Source of the DNA: Caldovatus aquaticus | GTDB taxonomy: Bacteria > Pseudomonadota > Alphaproteobacteria > Acetobacterales > Acetobacteraceae | Length of the DNA: 64,000 bases | NCBI RefSeq assembly: GCF_019458025.1 | Contig: NZ_JAHZUY010000004.1 | Location: 81,662 to 145,661 of the forward strand | Direction: 5' to 3' | Part shown: piece by piece, positions 20,466-29,998 of the stretch | How the letters are laid out: every line of letters begins with the position of its first letter | Position numbering within the stretch: position 1 is the stretch's first letter | Translations under genes and position numbers: made by a program | The notes under the pieces: generated by a model | Databases searched by the model: none | Seen by the model: only the letters and a program-made list of their open reading frames with translations | What the model was told of the DNA's origin: nothing

Positions 20466-23400
20466 CTAGGCCGCCCGCGCCTGCCGCGCGACGCGCGCCA
20501 GCGCCCCGAGCAGGTCGCGCGCCGCCTTCACCCGGCGCGGCAGATCGAGCTCGCGCACCAGCGCGAGCTTGTGGTCCGGGCGCAGCTTCACCTGCCCCTT
20601 CTGCGCCTGCACCCAGGCGATCAGCCCGCCCGGATTGGCGAACCGGTTGAGCCGGAAGGTGACGACGATCCCCTTCGGCCCGGCGTCCAGCTTCTCCACC
20701 CCCGCCTCGCGGCACAGCCGCTTGATCGCGACCACGGCGAGCAGGTTCTCCACCTCCTCCGGCAGCGGGCCGAAGCGGTCGGCGAGCTCGGCCGCCATCG
20801 CATCCACCTCCTTGTCGGAGTCGAGGGCGCCGATGCGACGGTAGAGGCCGAGGCGCACCGGCAGGTCCGGCACGTAGCCCTCCGGGATCAGCACCGGCAG
20901 GCCGAGGTTGATCTGCGGCGTGAAGTCGCGCTCCGTCTCGGCGCGCCGCCCCTGCCCCGCGCGCAGCTCCGCCACCGCCTCCTCGAGCATCTGCTGGTAG
21001 AGCTCGATGCCGACCTCGCGGATGTGGCCGGACTGCTCCTCGCCCAGCAGGTTGCCGGCGCCGCGGATGTCGAGGTCGTGGCTCGCCAGGGTGAAGCCGG
21101 CGCCGAGGTTGTCGAGCGTCTGCATCACCTCGAGCCGCTTCTCGGCCGCGGGCGAGAGCCGGTGGCCCTGCGGCCAGGTGAGGTAGGCGTAGCCGCGCAG
21201 CTTGCCGCGCCCGACCCGGCCGCGGAGCTGGTAGAGCTGCGCCAGCCCGAACAGGTCGGCGCGGTGCACGATCAGCGTGTTGACCGCCGGCATGTCGAGT
21301 CCGCTCTCGATGATGTTGGTCGAGAGCAGGATGTCGTGCTTGCCGTCGCCGAACTCGGTCATCACGCGCTCGAGCTCGGTCGCGGCGAGCCGGCCGTGCG
21401 CGGTCACCAGCCGCGCCTCCGGCACGATCTCGCGCAGCCGCGCGGCGGTCGTCTCGAGGTCCTCGATGCGCGGCACGACGCAGAACACCTGGCCGCCGCG
21501 GAAGCGCTCGCGCTGGATCGCCTCGCGCAGAACCACGCCGTCCCAGGGCATGATGAAGGTACGCACGGCCAGGCGGTCCACGGGCGGCGTCGCGATCACG
21601 CTCATCTCGCGCACGCCGGTCAGCGCGAGCTGCAGCGTGCGCGGGATCGGCGTCGCGGTCAGCGTAAGCACGTGCACGTCGCTCTTCAGCGCCTTCAGCT
21701 TCTCCTTGTGCGCGACGCCGAAGTGCTGCTCCTCGTCCACGATCAGCAGGCCGAGGTCGGCGAACTCGATCCCCTTGGCGAGCAGCGCATGGGTGCCGAT
21801 GACGATGTTGACCGAGCCGTCCTTGAGCCCCGCCCGCACCGCCGCCGCCTCCTTCGCCGAGACCAGCCGCGAGAGCTGCGCGACCTTGAGCGGGAAGCCC
21901 TCGAAGCGCGCGGCGAAGGTGCGGTAGTGCTGGCGCGCGAGCAGCGTCGTCGGCACGATCACCGCCACCTGCGCGCCGGCCATCGCCACCACGAAGGCGG
22001 CGCGCAGCGCCACCTCGGTCTTGCCGAAGCCGACGTCGCCGCAGACCAGCCGGTCCATCGGCCGCCCGGCGGCGAGGTCCTCCAGCACGTCGGCGATGGC
22101 GCGCTGCTGGTCCTCGGTCTCGGCGAAGGGGAAGCGGGCGCAGAACTCGTCCCAGCTCCCCTCGGGCGGGATGGCGACCAGGCCATCCTTCATCTTGCGC
22201 TCGGCGGCGATGCGGATCAGCCCCGCCGCCATGTCCTGGATGCGCTGCCTCGCACGCGCCTTGCGGTGCTGCCAGGAGGTCCCGCCGAGCCGGTCGAGCG
22301 CGACCCCGACGGTGTCGGAGCCGAAGCGCGACAGCACCTCGATGTTCTCGACCGGGACGAACAGCTTGTCGCCGCCCTCGTAGAGGATGCGCAGGCAGTC
22401 GTGCGGCGCGCCGTTGACCTCGATCGTCTCCAGCCCCTCGTAGCGGCCGATGCCGTGGTCCTGGTGCACGACGAGGTCGCCCTCGGCGATCTCGGTCGCA
22501 TCGGCGATGAACTGGTCGGCGCGGCGGCGCCGGCGCGGCGGGCGGGCGAGGCGCTCGCCGAGCAGGTCCTGCTCCCCCACCACGGAGAGGCCGGGCGCGG
22601 TGAAGCCGCGCTCGAGGCCGAGCACGATCAGCGCCACCACGCCCGGGGGCAGCGCCTGCGCCGCCTCCCAGTCCTCGACGCCGGCCGCGGCGACCTTGTT
22701 CTCGCGCAGCAGGTTGCCGAGCCGGTCGCGCGAGCCGCGCGTCCAGGCGGCGACGATCGGGCGTCGCCCGGCGCGCACCGCCGCCTCGGCGTGCTCGGCA
22801 TACGCCGCGAACACGTTGCGCCCGGCGGCGCGGACATCGGCGAACAGCGGCCCGGGATGGCCGCCGGCGTCGATGCCCTCCGCCCCCTCGGGCCGCGCCG
22901 ACGGCGTGAACCGCAGCAGCGGCCCGCCGGCCAGCATCGCCTCCCAGCCGGCGCGGTCGAGATAGAGCCGCTCGGGCGGCGACGGACGGTAGGGCACCTC
23001 GCCCTCGCCGAGCCGCACCGGGGCGCGGCGCGCCTCGTAGTGGTCGGCGATCATCTCGAGCCGCGCCGCCAGCACCTCCTCCGCCTGGTGGTCGAGGCTG
23101 ACGCTCGCCCCCGGCAGGTAGTCGAGCAGCGTCTCCATGCGCTCGTGGAACAGCCCGGCCCAGTGCTCCATGCCGGGATGCCGGCGCCCGGCGCTGATCG
23201 AGACGTAGAGCGGGTCGTCGGTCGCCGCGGCGCCGAACAGGTCCACGTAGCCGGTGCGGAAGCGGTGGATGCTCTCGGCGTCGAGGAACACCTCGCCCAC
23301 CGGGCGCAGCCACAGCTCCTCCAGCGCCTGGCCGCTGCGCTGCGTTCCGGTGTCGAAGCGGCGCAGGCTCTCGATCTCGTCGCCGAACAGGTCGAGGCGC

Positions 23401-23918
23401 ACCGGATCGGGCTCGCCGGCCGGGAAGAGGTCCACGATCCCGCCGCGCACGGCGTATTCGCCGGGCTCCATCACGGTGCCGCTGCGCCCGTAGCCGTTGG
23501 CCTCGAGGAAGGCGAGCAGGGCCTCCGGCCGCAGCCGTCCGCCCCTGCGGAGGTGCAGCGTCGCGCCGCGGAACACCGCGCGCGGCGGCACCTTCTGCAC
23601 CAGCGCGTTGACGGTGGTGACGACGACGCGCGGATGGCCGGGACGGGGGAGCTCGAGCAGCCGGGTCAGCGTCGCGACGCGCTCGGCGACGATCTCCGGG
23701 TTCGGCGAGACGCGGTCGTAGGGCAGGCAGTCCCACGCCGGGAAGCGCAGCACCTCGATCTCCGGCGCCCAGAAGCCGAGCGCCTCGGCGACGCGGGCCA
23801 TGCGCGCGTCGTCGCGGCAGACGTGCACGACCGGCGCCTCGGTCTCGGCGCGGCGGCGGGCGATCAGCAGGGCATCGTAGCCCTCCGGCGCGCCGTAGAC
23901 GGTGAGGCCGCGGCTCAT
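20466..23918 (-). CDS. mfd: Transcription-repair coupling factor Mfd
   Basis: An 1150-residue translocase that dislodges RNA polymerase stalled at lesions and recruits UvrA. In order: UvrB-like N-terminal domains (1-350), the CarD-like RNA-polymerase-interacting domain (about 475-540, GDLVVHQDHGIGRYEGLE), a RecG-like superfamily 2 motor with Walker A GDVGFGKT (Lys633) and box DEEQ (LLIVDEEQHFGV), helicase lobe 2, and the C-terminal TRCF domain. Its ATG overlaps the sdhE stop as ATGA, so it is translationally coupled to sdhE. Confidence 0.98.
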   Translation of the reverse strand: MSRGLTVYGAPEGYDALLIARRRAETEAPVVHVCRDDARMARVAEALGFWAPEIEVLRFPAWDCLPYDRVSPNPEIVAERVATLTRLLELPRPGHPRVVVTTVNALVQKVPPRAVFRGATLHLRRGGRLRPEALLAFLEANGYGRSGTVMEPGEYAVRGGIVDLFPAGEPDPVRLDLFGDEIESLRRFDTGTQRSGQALEELWLRPVGEVFLDAESIHRFRTGYVDLFGAAATDDPLYVSISAGRRHPGMEHWAGLFHERMETLLDYLPGASVSLDHQAEEVLAARLEMIADHYEARRAPVRLGEGEVPYRPSPPERLYLDRAGWEAMLAGGPLLRFTPSARPEGAEGIDAGGHPGPLFADVRAAGRNVFAAYAEHAEAAVRAGRRPIVAAWTRGSRDRLGNLLRENKVAAAGVEDWEAAQALPPGVVALIVLGLERGFTAPGLSVVGEQDLLGERLARPPRRRRRADQFIADATEIAEGDLVVHQDHGIGRYEGLETIEVNGAPHDCLRILYEGGDKLFVPVENIEVLSRFGSDTVGVALDRLGGTSWQHRKARARQRIQDMAAGLIRIAAERKMKDGLVAIPPEGSWDEFCARFPFAETEDQQRAIADVLEDLAAGRPMDRLVCGDVGFGKTEVALRAAFVVAMAGAQVAVIVPTTLLARQHYRTFAARFEGFPLKVAQLSRLVSAKEAAAVRAGLKDGSVNIVIGTHALLAKGIEFADLGLLIVDEEQHFGVAHKEKLKALKSDVHVLTLTATPIPRTLQLALTGVREMSVIATPPVDRLAVRTFIMPWDGVVLREAIQRERFRGGQVFCVVPRIEDLETTAARLREIVPEARLVTAHGRLAATELERVMTEFGDGKHDILLSTNIIESGLDMPAVNTLIVHRADLFGLAQLYQLRGRVGRGKLRGYAYLTWPQGHRLSPAAEKRLEVMQTLDNLGAGFTLASHDLDIRGAGNLLGEEQSGHIREVGIELYQQMLEEAVAELRAGQGRRAETERDFTPQINLGLPVLIPEGYVPDLPVRLGLYRRIGALDSDKEVDAMAAELADRFGPLPEEVENLLAVVAIKRLCREAGVEKLDAGPKGIVVTFRLNRFANPGGLIAWVQAQKGQVKLRPDHKLALVRELDLPRRVKAARDLLGALARVARQARAA

Positions 23919-24202
23919 GGGGCCTCCGCCGCCCCGCGCGCCGCCGCCTCGGCGGCGATCCGGCGCAGCATCGGGCTGTCGCAGGCCGCCGGCACGGGGC
24001 GGCGGCCGGACAGCCAGTCGGCGAGGTCCGCGTCGGGGTATTCCAGCACCGCCTCGAGCTCGTCGAGCTCCTGCTCGGAGAGGGTGGCGATGGCGCGGGC
24101 GACGAAGCCGCCGATGAGGAGGTCCGCCTCCTTGGTGCCGCGGTGCCGCGCGCGGAACAGCAGGCGGCGGCGGCGGGGGTCCAGTTCGGTCGTGTCAGGC
24201 AT
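23915..24202 (-). CDS. sdhE: FAD assembly factor SdhE (succinate dehydrogenase flavinylation)
   Basis: A 95-residue cytoplasmic protein of the SdhE/YgfY (DUF339) family that promotes covalent attachment of FAD to succinate dehydrogenase. The signature RGTKE, within RARHRGTKEADLLIG (residues about 17-31), matches the conserved RGxxE motif. The start MPDTTELDPRR gives usual length; the longer open frame upstream overlaps recG. It is the first gene of an sdhE-mfd pair and diverges from recG, a neighbourhood common in alphaproteobacteria. Confidence 0.92.
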   Translation of the reverse strand: MPDTTELDPRRRRLLFRARHRGTKEADLLIGGFVARAIATLSEQELDELEAVLEYPDADLADWLSGRRPVPAACDSPMLRRIAAEAAARGAAEAP

Positions 24203-24226
24203 GTCGTGGGATCGGGCTCGGGCTGG

Positions 24227-24255
24227 CATATAGAGGCCGATGGGAATCCTGTCAG
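24227..24255 (-). promoter_or_regulatory. Probable sigma70 promoter of sdhE-mfd
   Basis: On the minus strand CTGACA (five of six matches to TTGACA) is separated by 17 bp from TATATG, about 25 nt before the sdhE ATG. The -35 lies inside the first codons of recG. On the plus strand the same AT-rich patch reads TATAGA at 24229-24234, only 6 nt before the recG ATG, so it may double as the recG -10 and produce a leaderless mRNA. Confidence 0.55.
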
Positions 24256-26381
24256 CCCGAGGCGGCCGGCGCGGGGCGGCGCCGCCGGCCGCCCCCGCTG
24301 CGCCGTCCGCCGAGGCCGACCCGCGCCTCGCCCCGCTGCTCGCCCCCCTCGCCACGCTGCGCGGCGTGGGCCCGGGCCTCGCGCGGCTGCTCGCCGAGGC
24401 GGCGGGCGGGGAGCGGGTGCTCGACCTGCTGTTCCACCTGCCGGAGCGGGTGGTGCTGCGCCGGCGCCTCGCCGACCCGGCGGAGGCGCCGGCCGAGGGC
24501 GAGGTGGTGCTGGCCGCCACCATCCGCTCGCTGCGCGCGGCCGTCGCCCGCACCGGCCGGCCCTATGTGGAGGCGCGGGCCAGCGCCGCCGGCCGGCCGC
24601 TCACCATCCGCTATATCAACGGCCGCCTCGCCTGGCTCAAGGAGAAGCTGCCGGTCGGGGAGGTGCGCTTCTTCGCCGGCAGGCTGCTGCCGGAGGGCGC
24701 CGGCTATGCGATGCTGAACCCGCTCGCGGCGGCGCAGGAGGCCGCGCTGCCGCTCGCCGAGCCGGTCTGGCCGCTGGTGCGCGACCTCAGCCAGCCGCGC
24801 CTCGCCGCCGCCATGCGCGCCGCGCTGGAGCGCCTGCCGGAGCTGCCCGAGTGGCAGGACCCGGCGCTCCTGCGGCGCGAGGGCTGGCCCGGCTTCGCCG
24901 CCGCGATTCGCGCCCTGCAGGTGCCCGCCGGCCCGCTGCCGGAAGGGGCGCGCCGGCGCCTCGCCTACGACGAGCTGCTCGCCGGCCAGCTCGCCCTCGG
25001 CCTGGTGCGGCGGCGGGTGCGGGCGCGGCCCGGGCGGGCGCTGACCGGCGACGGGACGCTGCGCGCGCGGGCGCTCGCCGCCTTCGGCCGTGCCCTGACG
25101 CCAAGCCAGGCCCGGGCGGTGGCCGAGATCGACGCCGACCTCGCCGCGCCGACGCGGATGCTGCGCCTGCTGCAGGGCGATGTCGGCTCCGGCAAGACCC
25201 TGGTCGCGGTGCTGGCGATGCTGCGCGCGGTCGAGGCAGGCGCCCAGGCGGCGCTGATGGCGCCGACCGAGATCCTGGCGCGCCAGCACCTGCGCACCCT
25301 CGCCCGCCTGTGCCTGCCCGCCGGGGTCCGCGTCGAGCTGCTGACCGGCAGCGTCAAGGGCGCGCAGCGCCGCCGCGTGCTGGCCGGGCTTGCCGAGGGC
25401 TCGGTCAGGATCGTCGTCGGCACCCACGCCCTGTTCCAGGAGAGCGTGGAGTTCCGCGACCTCGGGCTCGCCGTGGTGGACGAGCAGCACCGCTTCGGCG
25501 TCGCCCAGCGGCTGATGCTCGCCGGCAAGGGCAGCCAGGCCGACATGCTGGTGATGACCGCGACGCCGATCCCGCGCACGCTGCTGCTGACGCAGTGGGG
25601 CGAGATGGCGGTCAGCCGGCTCACCGACAAGCCCGCGGGGCGGCGGCCGGTGCGCACCACGCTGCACGGGCTCAGGCAGCTGCCCGAGGTGACCGAGGCC
25701 ATCGCCCGCGCCCTCGACCGCGGCGCGCGCGTCTACTGGGTCTGCCCGCATGTCGCCGAGAGCGAGGCGAGCGACATCGCCGCCGCCGAGACCCGCGCGG
25801 CGGAACTGCGCGAACGCTTCGGCGCCCTGGTCGGCCTCGCCCACGGCCGGCTGGAGACGGACGCGCGCGAGGCGGCGCTCGGCGACTTCGCCGCCGGCCG
25901 CACGCGCATCCTCGTCGCCACCACGGTGATCGAGGTCGGCGTGGACGTGCCCGAGGCCACGGTGATGGTGATCGAGCACGCCGAGCGCTTCGGCCTCGCC
26001 CAGCTCCACCAGCTCCGCGGCCGCGTCGGGCGCGGCGCGGAGGCGAGCCACTGCCTGCTGCTCTACGACGAGGGCCTCGGCCACGCCGCGCGCGAGCGCC
26101 TGCTGATCCTGCGCGACACCGAGGACGGCTTCGCCATCGCCGACGCCGACTTCCGCCTGCGCGGCGCCGGCGAGGCGCTGGGCACGCGCCAGTCCGGCCT
26201 GCCCGGCTTCCGCCTCGCCGATCCCGTCGAGCACGAGGGGCTGATCCGCCTCGCCCACCAGGACGCGGAGCTGCTGCTCGAGAAGGACCCGCGGCTCGCC
26301 TCCGAGCGCGGGCGGGCGGCGCGGCTGCTGCTTGCGCTGTTCGGCAAGGAGGCGGCGATGGAGACGCTGCACGCGGGCTGA
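24240..26381 (+). CDS. recG: ATP-dependent DNA helicase RecG
   Basis: A 713-residue branch-migrating helicase that remodels stalled forks and Holliday junctions. The N-terminal wedge (OB-fold) domain covers roughly residues 30-250. The superfamily 2 motor follows, with Walker A GDVGSGKT (Lys319), DEQH box (AVVDEQHRFGV, about 415-425) and motif VI-type QLRGRVGRG near 590. Length is typical. No Shine-Dalgarno is obvious upstream and a TATAGA element lies 6 nt before the ATG, suggesting a leaderless transcript. Confidence 0.97.
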   Translation: MGILSARGGRRGAAPPAAPAAPSAEADPRLAPLLAPLATLRGVGPGLARLLAEAAGGERVLDLLFHLPERVVLRRRLADPAEAPAEGEVVLAATIRSLRAAVARTGRPYVEARASAAGRPLTIRYINGRLAWLKEKLPVGEVRFFAGRLLPEGAGYAMLNPLAAAQEAALPLAEPVWPLVRDLSQPRLAAAMRAALERLPELPEWQDPALLRREGWPGFAAAIRALQVPAGPLPEGARRRLAYDELLAGQLALGLVRRRVRARPGRALTGDGTLRARALAAFGRALTPSQARAVAEIDADLAAPTRMLRLLQGDVGSGKTLVAVLAMLRAVEAGAQAALMAPTEILARQHLRTLARLCLPAGVRVELLTGSVKGAQRRRVLAGLAEGSVRIVVGTHALFQESVEFRDLGLAVVDEQHRFGVAQRLMLAGKGSQADMLVMTATPIPRTLLLTQWGEMAVSRLTDKPAGRRPVRTTLHGLRQLPEVTEAIARALDRGARVYWVCPHVAESEASDIAAAETRAAELRERFGALVGLAHGRLETDAREAALGDFAAGRTRILVATTVIEVGVDVPEATVMVIEHAERFGLAQLHQLRGRVGRGAEASHCLLLYDEGLGHAARERLLILRDTEDGFAIADADFRLRGAGEALGTRQSGLPGFRLADPVEHEGLIRLAHQDAELLLEKDPRLASERGRAARLLLALFGKEAAMETLHAG

Positions 26382-26512
26382 TCCGGCCGCGCCGCCCGCC
26401 CGCCGGGGGCGGCGGACCGTTCCGGCGGCGGCGCCGCCGCAGGGGGTTGCAAGGCCCCCGCCCGCATGTAAATCCGCCCACCGTCGGGGGAGTGACCCAG
26501 GGGGACCACGCC

Positions 26513-27268
26513 GTGCCCGCGCTGATCGAGATCGAGCGCCTCACCAAGCGCTTCGGCAGCTTCACCGCCGTGGACGACGTCTCCTTCACCGTGGACCGCG
26601 GCGAGGTGGTCGGCTTCCTCGGCCCGAACGGCGCCGGCAAGTCCACCACCATGAAGATGCTCGCCGGCTTCGTCACGCCGAGCGCCGGCACCGCCCGCGT
26701 CTGCGGCCACGACGTGGTGGACGAGCCGGTGGCGGTGAAGCGCTGCCTCGGCTACCTGCCGGAGGGCGCGCCGACCTACCCGGAGATGAGCGTCCTGGGC
26801 TTTCTCCGCTTCGTCGCCCGCGTGCGCGGCTACCGCGGCTCGGAGGCGGAGGACCGCGTCGCCCGCGCGATGCGCCTGACGAGCCTGGAAGGCGTGCGCC
26901 TGCAGCCGATCGAGACGCTCTCCAAGGGCTTCAAACGCCGCGTCGGCCTCGCCCAGGCGCTGCTGCACGACCCGCCGGCCCTGGTGATGGACGAGCCCAC
27001 CGACGGCCTCGACCCCAATCAGAAGCACGAGGTGCGCGAGCTGATCCGCGCCATGGCTCCCGAGAAGGCGATCGTGATCTCGACCCACATCCTCGAGGAG
27101 GTGGACGCCGTCTGCACCCGCGCCGTGATCATCGCCCGCGGCCGCGTCGTGGTGGACGCCACACCGCGCGCACTGGAGGCGCCGGGCAGGACGCTCGACG
27201 AGGTGTTCCGCGAGCTCACCCTCGGCGGCGCCCGCGCGCCGGAGCCCGCGGCAGCGGAGGCCGCCTGA
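26513..27268 (+). CDS. ABC transporter ATP-binding protein (GldA/NatA-like)
   Basis: A 251-residue ATPase with Walker A GPNGAGKST (Lys43), an atypical signature LSKGFKRRVGLAQALL, and Walker B ALVMDEPTDGLDPNQ; the KGFKRR signature is typical of the gliding-type/ABC-2 export family. The start is the GTG giving VPALIEIERL, preceded by GGGGGA; a second in-frame GTG seven codons upstream is less well placed. It is followed one base later by its permease and then by GldG-like and DUF4340 proteins, so it powers an ABC-2 exporter of unknown substrate. Confidence 0.93.
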   Translation: MPALIEIERLTKRFGSFTAVDDVSFTVDRGEVVGFLGPNGAGKSTTMKMLAGFVTPSAGTARVCGHDVVDEPVAVKRCLGYLPEGAPTYPEMSVLGFLRFVARVRGYRGSEAEDRVARAMRLTSLEGVRLQPIETLSKGFKRRVGLAQALLHDPPALVMDEPTDGLDPNQKHEVRELIRAMAPEKAIVISTHILEEVDAVCTRAVIIARGRVVVDATPRALEAPGRTLDEVFRELTLGGARAPEPAAAEAA

Positions 27269-27269
27269 G

Positions 27270-28001
27270 ATGGGCGCCACCCTTGCCGTCGCGCGGCGGG
27301 AGCTCGCCGGCTACTTCGCCACCCCCGTCGCCTACGTGTTCATCGTCATCTTCCTGGTGCTCTCGGGGGCGCTGACCTTCACCGCCGGCGGCTTCTTCGC
27401 GCGCAACCAGGCCGACCTGCAGCCCTTCTTCAACCTCGTCCCCTGGCTGTTCCTGTTCCTCGTCCCCGCGATCACCATGCGGCTCTGGGCCGAGGAGCGC
27501 CGCCTCGGCACGATCGAGCTGCTGCTCACCCTGCCGGTCGCGCAGTGGCAGGCGGTGCTCGGCAAGTTCCTCGCCGCCTGGGCGTTCTGCGCGATCGCGC
27601 TCGCCCTCACCTTCCCGCTCTGGATCACGGTGAACGTGCTCGGCGAGCCGGACAACGGCGTGATCCTCAGCGGCTACGCGGGCTGCCTGCTGGTCGCCGG
27701 CGCCTATCTTGCGGTCGGCGCCGCGCTCTCGGCGCTGACCAAGAACCAGGTCATCGCCTTCGTCCTCGCCGTCGCCGTCTGCTTCGTGTTCGCCGCCGCC
27801 GGCACCCAGGTGGTGACGGAGTTCCTCTCGCGGCGCCTCCCCGCGCTGGCCGAGGTCGCGCGCCAGCTCTCGGTGACCGAGCGCTTCGGCGGCTTCCAGC
27901 GCGGCGTGATCGCGCTGCGCGACATCGTCTTCTTCGCCAGCTTCATCGGCTTCTGGCTGTTCGCGAACGCGGTGGCCGTGGACCACCGCAAGGCGGACTG
28001 A
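27270..28001 (+). CDS. ABC-2 type permease (GldF-like)
   Basis: A 243-residue inner-membrane protein with six hydrophobic helices. It begins with the family pattern LAVARRELAGYFATPVAYVF and has the conserved AEERRLGTIELLLTLPV after helix 2 (near residues 72-90). The gene starts one base after the ATPase stop and is followed after 4 nt by the GldG-like gene. It would form the membrane channel of the ABC-2 system; in Bacteroidetes the homologous GldF serves gliding, but in Proteobacteria the function is not established. Confidence 0.92.
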   Translation: MGATLAVARRELAGYFATPVAYVFIVIFLVLSGALTFTAGGFFARNQADLQPFFNLVPWLFLFLVPAITMRLWAEERRLGTIELLLTLPVAQWQAVLGKFLAAWAFCAIALALTFPLWITVNVLGEPDNGVILSGYAGCLLVAGAYLAVGAALSALTKNQVIAFVLAVAVCFVFAAAGTQVVTEFLSRRLPALAEVARQLSVTERFGGFQRGVIALRDIVFFASFIGFWLFANAVAVDHRKAD

Positions 28002-28005
28002 CCCC

Positions 28006-29985
28006 ATGAGCGTCGCCACCACCGCCGGCACCGCCGCCGCCCGCCCCGCCCCGCGCCCCGCCGCGCGGCGCGGCTGGTCCTCCGCCTTCGCCCTGCTCGC
28101 CGCCGCCGCGCTCGCCGTCGGCGTGAACGCGCTGGCGGACCGGCTGCTGCCGCGCGCCCGGCTCGACCTCACCGCGCAGCGCCTCTACACGCTGAGCGAG
28201 GGCACGCGGCAGGTGCTCGCCGGCCTGCGCGACCCGGTGACGCTGCGGCTCTACTACTCGCGCAAGCTCGGCGCGCAATTGCCGATCTACGGCGCCTACG
28301 CCGACCGGGTGCGCGAGATGCTGCAGGAATACGCCGCCCTCTCCGGCGGCAAGATCCGCCTCGAATTCCACGACCCCGAGCCGTTCAGCGAAACCGAGGA
28401 CCGGGCGCTGGCCTACGGCCTGCAGGGCGTGCCGCTCGACCAGTCCGGGGAGCAGGTCTATTTCGGCCTCGCCGGCACCAACCTGCTCGACGACGAGCGC
28501 ACCATCCCCTTCTTCCAGCCGGAGCGCGAGCGCTTCCTCGAGTACGACCTGACGCGGGTGGTGTTCGAGCTCTCGAACCCCCGCCGGCCGGTGGTCGGCG
28601 TGATGTCCTCGCTGCCGCTCAACGGCGACCCGCGCCTGATGATGATGCGCATGGGAAGCGGCGGCGGACAGCCCTTCGTGGTGATGCAGCAGCTCCGCCA
28701 GTTCCTCACGGTGCGCGACATCCCGCTCGACGCCCAGCGGATCGCGGACGACGTGCAGGTCCTGATCGTCGCGCACGCGCAGAACCTGTCCGAGGCGACG
28801 CTCTACGCGATCGACCAGTTCGTCATGCGCGGCGGCAAGCTGTTCGTGCTGACCGACCCGCATTCCGAGAGCCAGGCGAGCCGCGCGCCGCTCGGCCGCC
28901 CGCCCGCCTCCACCGCCTCCTCGCTCGACCGCCTGCTCAGCGCCTGGGGCATCGAGGCGCCGTCGGACAAGGTGGTGCTCGACCTGCGCGGCGCCTGGCG
29001 GGTGCGCGCCAACCCGCAGGACCGGGTGCAGGCGGTGGACTACGTCGCCTGGTACAACCTCCAGGGCGATTCGCTGAACCGCGCCGACGTCGCCACCGGC
29101 GAGCTCGCCCAGGTCACCGTCGCCTCCGCCGGCGAGGTCCGCCGCCGCGAAGGCGGCCCGCCGATCGAGTTTACCCCCCTCCTCACCACCAGCGAGCGCA
29201 GCATGGTGGTGGATGCCCAGCGGGTGCGCGAGAACCCGAACCCGGCCCAGCTCCTCGCCGAATTCCGTCCCGACGGGCAGCGCCGCGTGATCGCGGCGCG
29301 GGTGCGCGGGGAGCTCCGCTCCGCCTTCCCCGACGGCCCGCCGCAGCCGCCCGAGGGCCAGGAGCGCCCGGCCGACTTCCCCGCGCACCGCACCCGCACC
29401 GAGGGGCCGGCCAACCTGGTCGTCGCCGGCGACGCCGACATCCTCGAGGACCGCTTCTGGGTGCGCATCCAGGACTTCTTCGGCCAGGAGATCGCCACCC
29501 CCTTCTCCGACAACGGCGCCTTCGTCGCCAACGTCGCGGACACGCTGGCCGGCGGCGACGCGCTGATCTCGCTGCGCTCGCGCGGCGAGTCGCTGCGCCC
29601 CTTCACCCTGGTCGAGGACATCCGGCGCGAGGCCGACCGCAAGTTCCGCGCCCGCGAACGCGAGCTGCAGCAGACCCTGGAGCAGACCGAGCGCCGCCTG
29701 CGCGAGCTGCGCCAGGGCCCCGCCGCCGGCAGCGCCCAGGGCGGCCAGGCGGCCGGCGCCGTGATCACCCCCGAGCAGCGCGCCGAGATCGACCGCGCAC
29801 GGGCGGAGATCCTGCGCACGCGCCAGGAGCTGCGCACCGTGCAGCTCGAGCTGCGCCGCGACATCGAGCGCCTGGAGACCTGGCTGCGCATCGCCAACAT
29901 CGCCCTGGTGCCGGCGCTGCTGACCCTGTTCGCCGTCTTCCTCGGCGTGGCGCGCGCCCGCCGCCGCGCCGCGGCGCGGGCGTGA
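28006..29985 (+). CDS. GldG-like ABC auxiliary protein
   Basis: A 659-residue protein of the GldG/ABC_transp_aux family. An N-terminal transmembrane anchor near residues 25-48 is followed by a large periplasmic domain with the family features (NALADRLLPRARLDLTAQRLYTLSEGT, and FVMRGGKLFVLTDPHSE near 268-284). A coiled coil rich in Glu, Arg and Gln lies at about 540-625, and a second transmembrane helix near 628-650 precedes a basic tail. It is translated directly after the permease, so both belong to one complex. The role is inferred from family and operon. Confidence 0.9.
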   Translation: MSVATTAGTAAARPAPRPAARRGWSSAFALLAAAALAVGVNALADRLLPRARLDLTAQRLYTLSEGTRQVLAGLRDPVTLRLYYSRKLGAQLPIYGAYADRVREMLQEYAALSGGKIRLEFHDPEPFSETEDRALAYGLQGVPLDQSGEQVYFGLAGTNLLDDERTIPFFQPERERFLEYDLTRVVFELSNPRRPVVGVMSSLPLNGDPRLMMMRMGSGGGQPFVVMQQLRQFLTVRDIPLDAQRIADDVQVLIVAHAQNLSEATLYAIDQFVMRGGKLFVLTDPHSESQASRAPLGRPPASTASSLDRLLSAWGIEAPSDKVVLDLRGAWRVRANPQDRVQAVDYVAWYNLQGDSLNRADVATGELAQVTVASAGEVRRREGGPPIEFTPLLTTSERSMVVDAQRVRENPNPAQLLAEFRPDGQRRVIAARVRGELRSAFPDGPPQPPEGQERPADFPAHRTRTEGPANLVVAGDADILEDRFWVRIQDFFGQEIATPFSDNGAFVANVADTLAGGDALISLRSRGESLRPFTLVEDIRREADRKFRARERELQQTLEQTERRLRELRQGPAAGSAQGGQAAGAVITPEQRAEIDRARAEILRTRQELRTVQLELRRDIERLETWLRIANIALVPALLTLFAVFLGVARARRRAAARA

Positions 29986-29998
29986 GAAGGGAAGGCCG

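Noticed and set aside
20571..24233. Very long open frame on the plus strand antisense to mfd
   Set aside because: It is a composition artefact of high GC in the third codon position of mfd; the product is a His/Arg/Leu mixture with no family features, and mfd itself is unmistakable. The same applies to long antisense frames at 693-2336, 4972-7992, 12695-15406 and 18074-20650.
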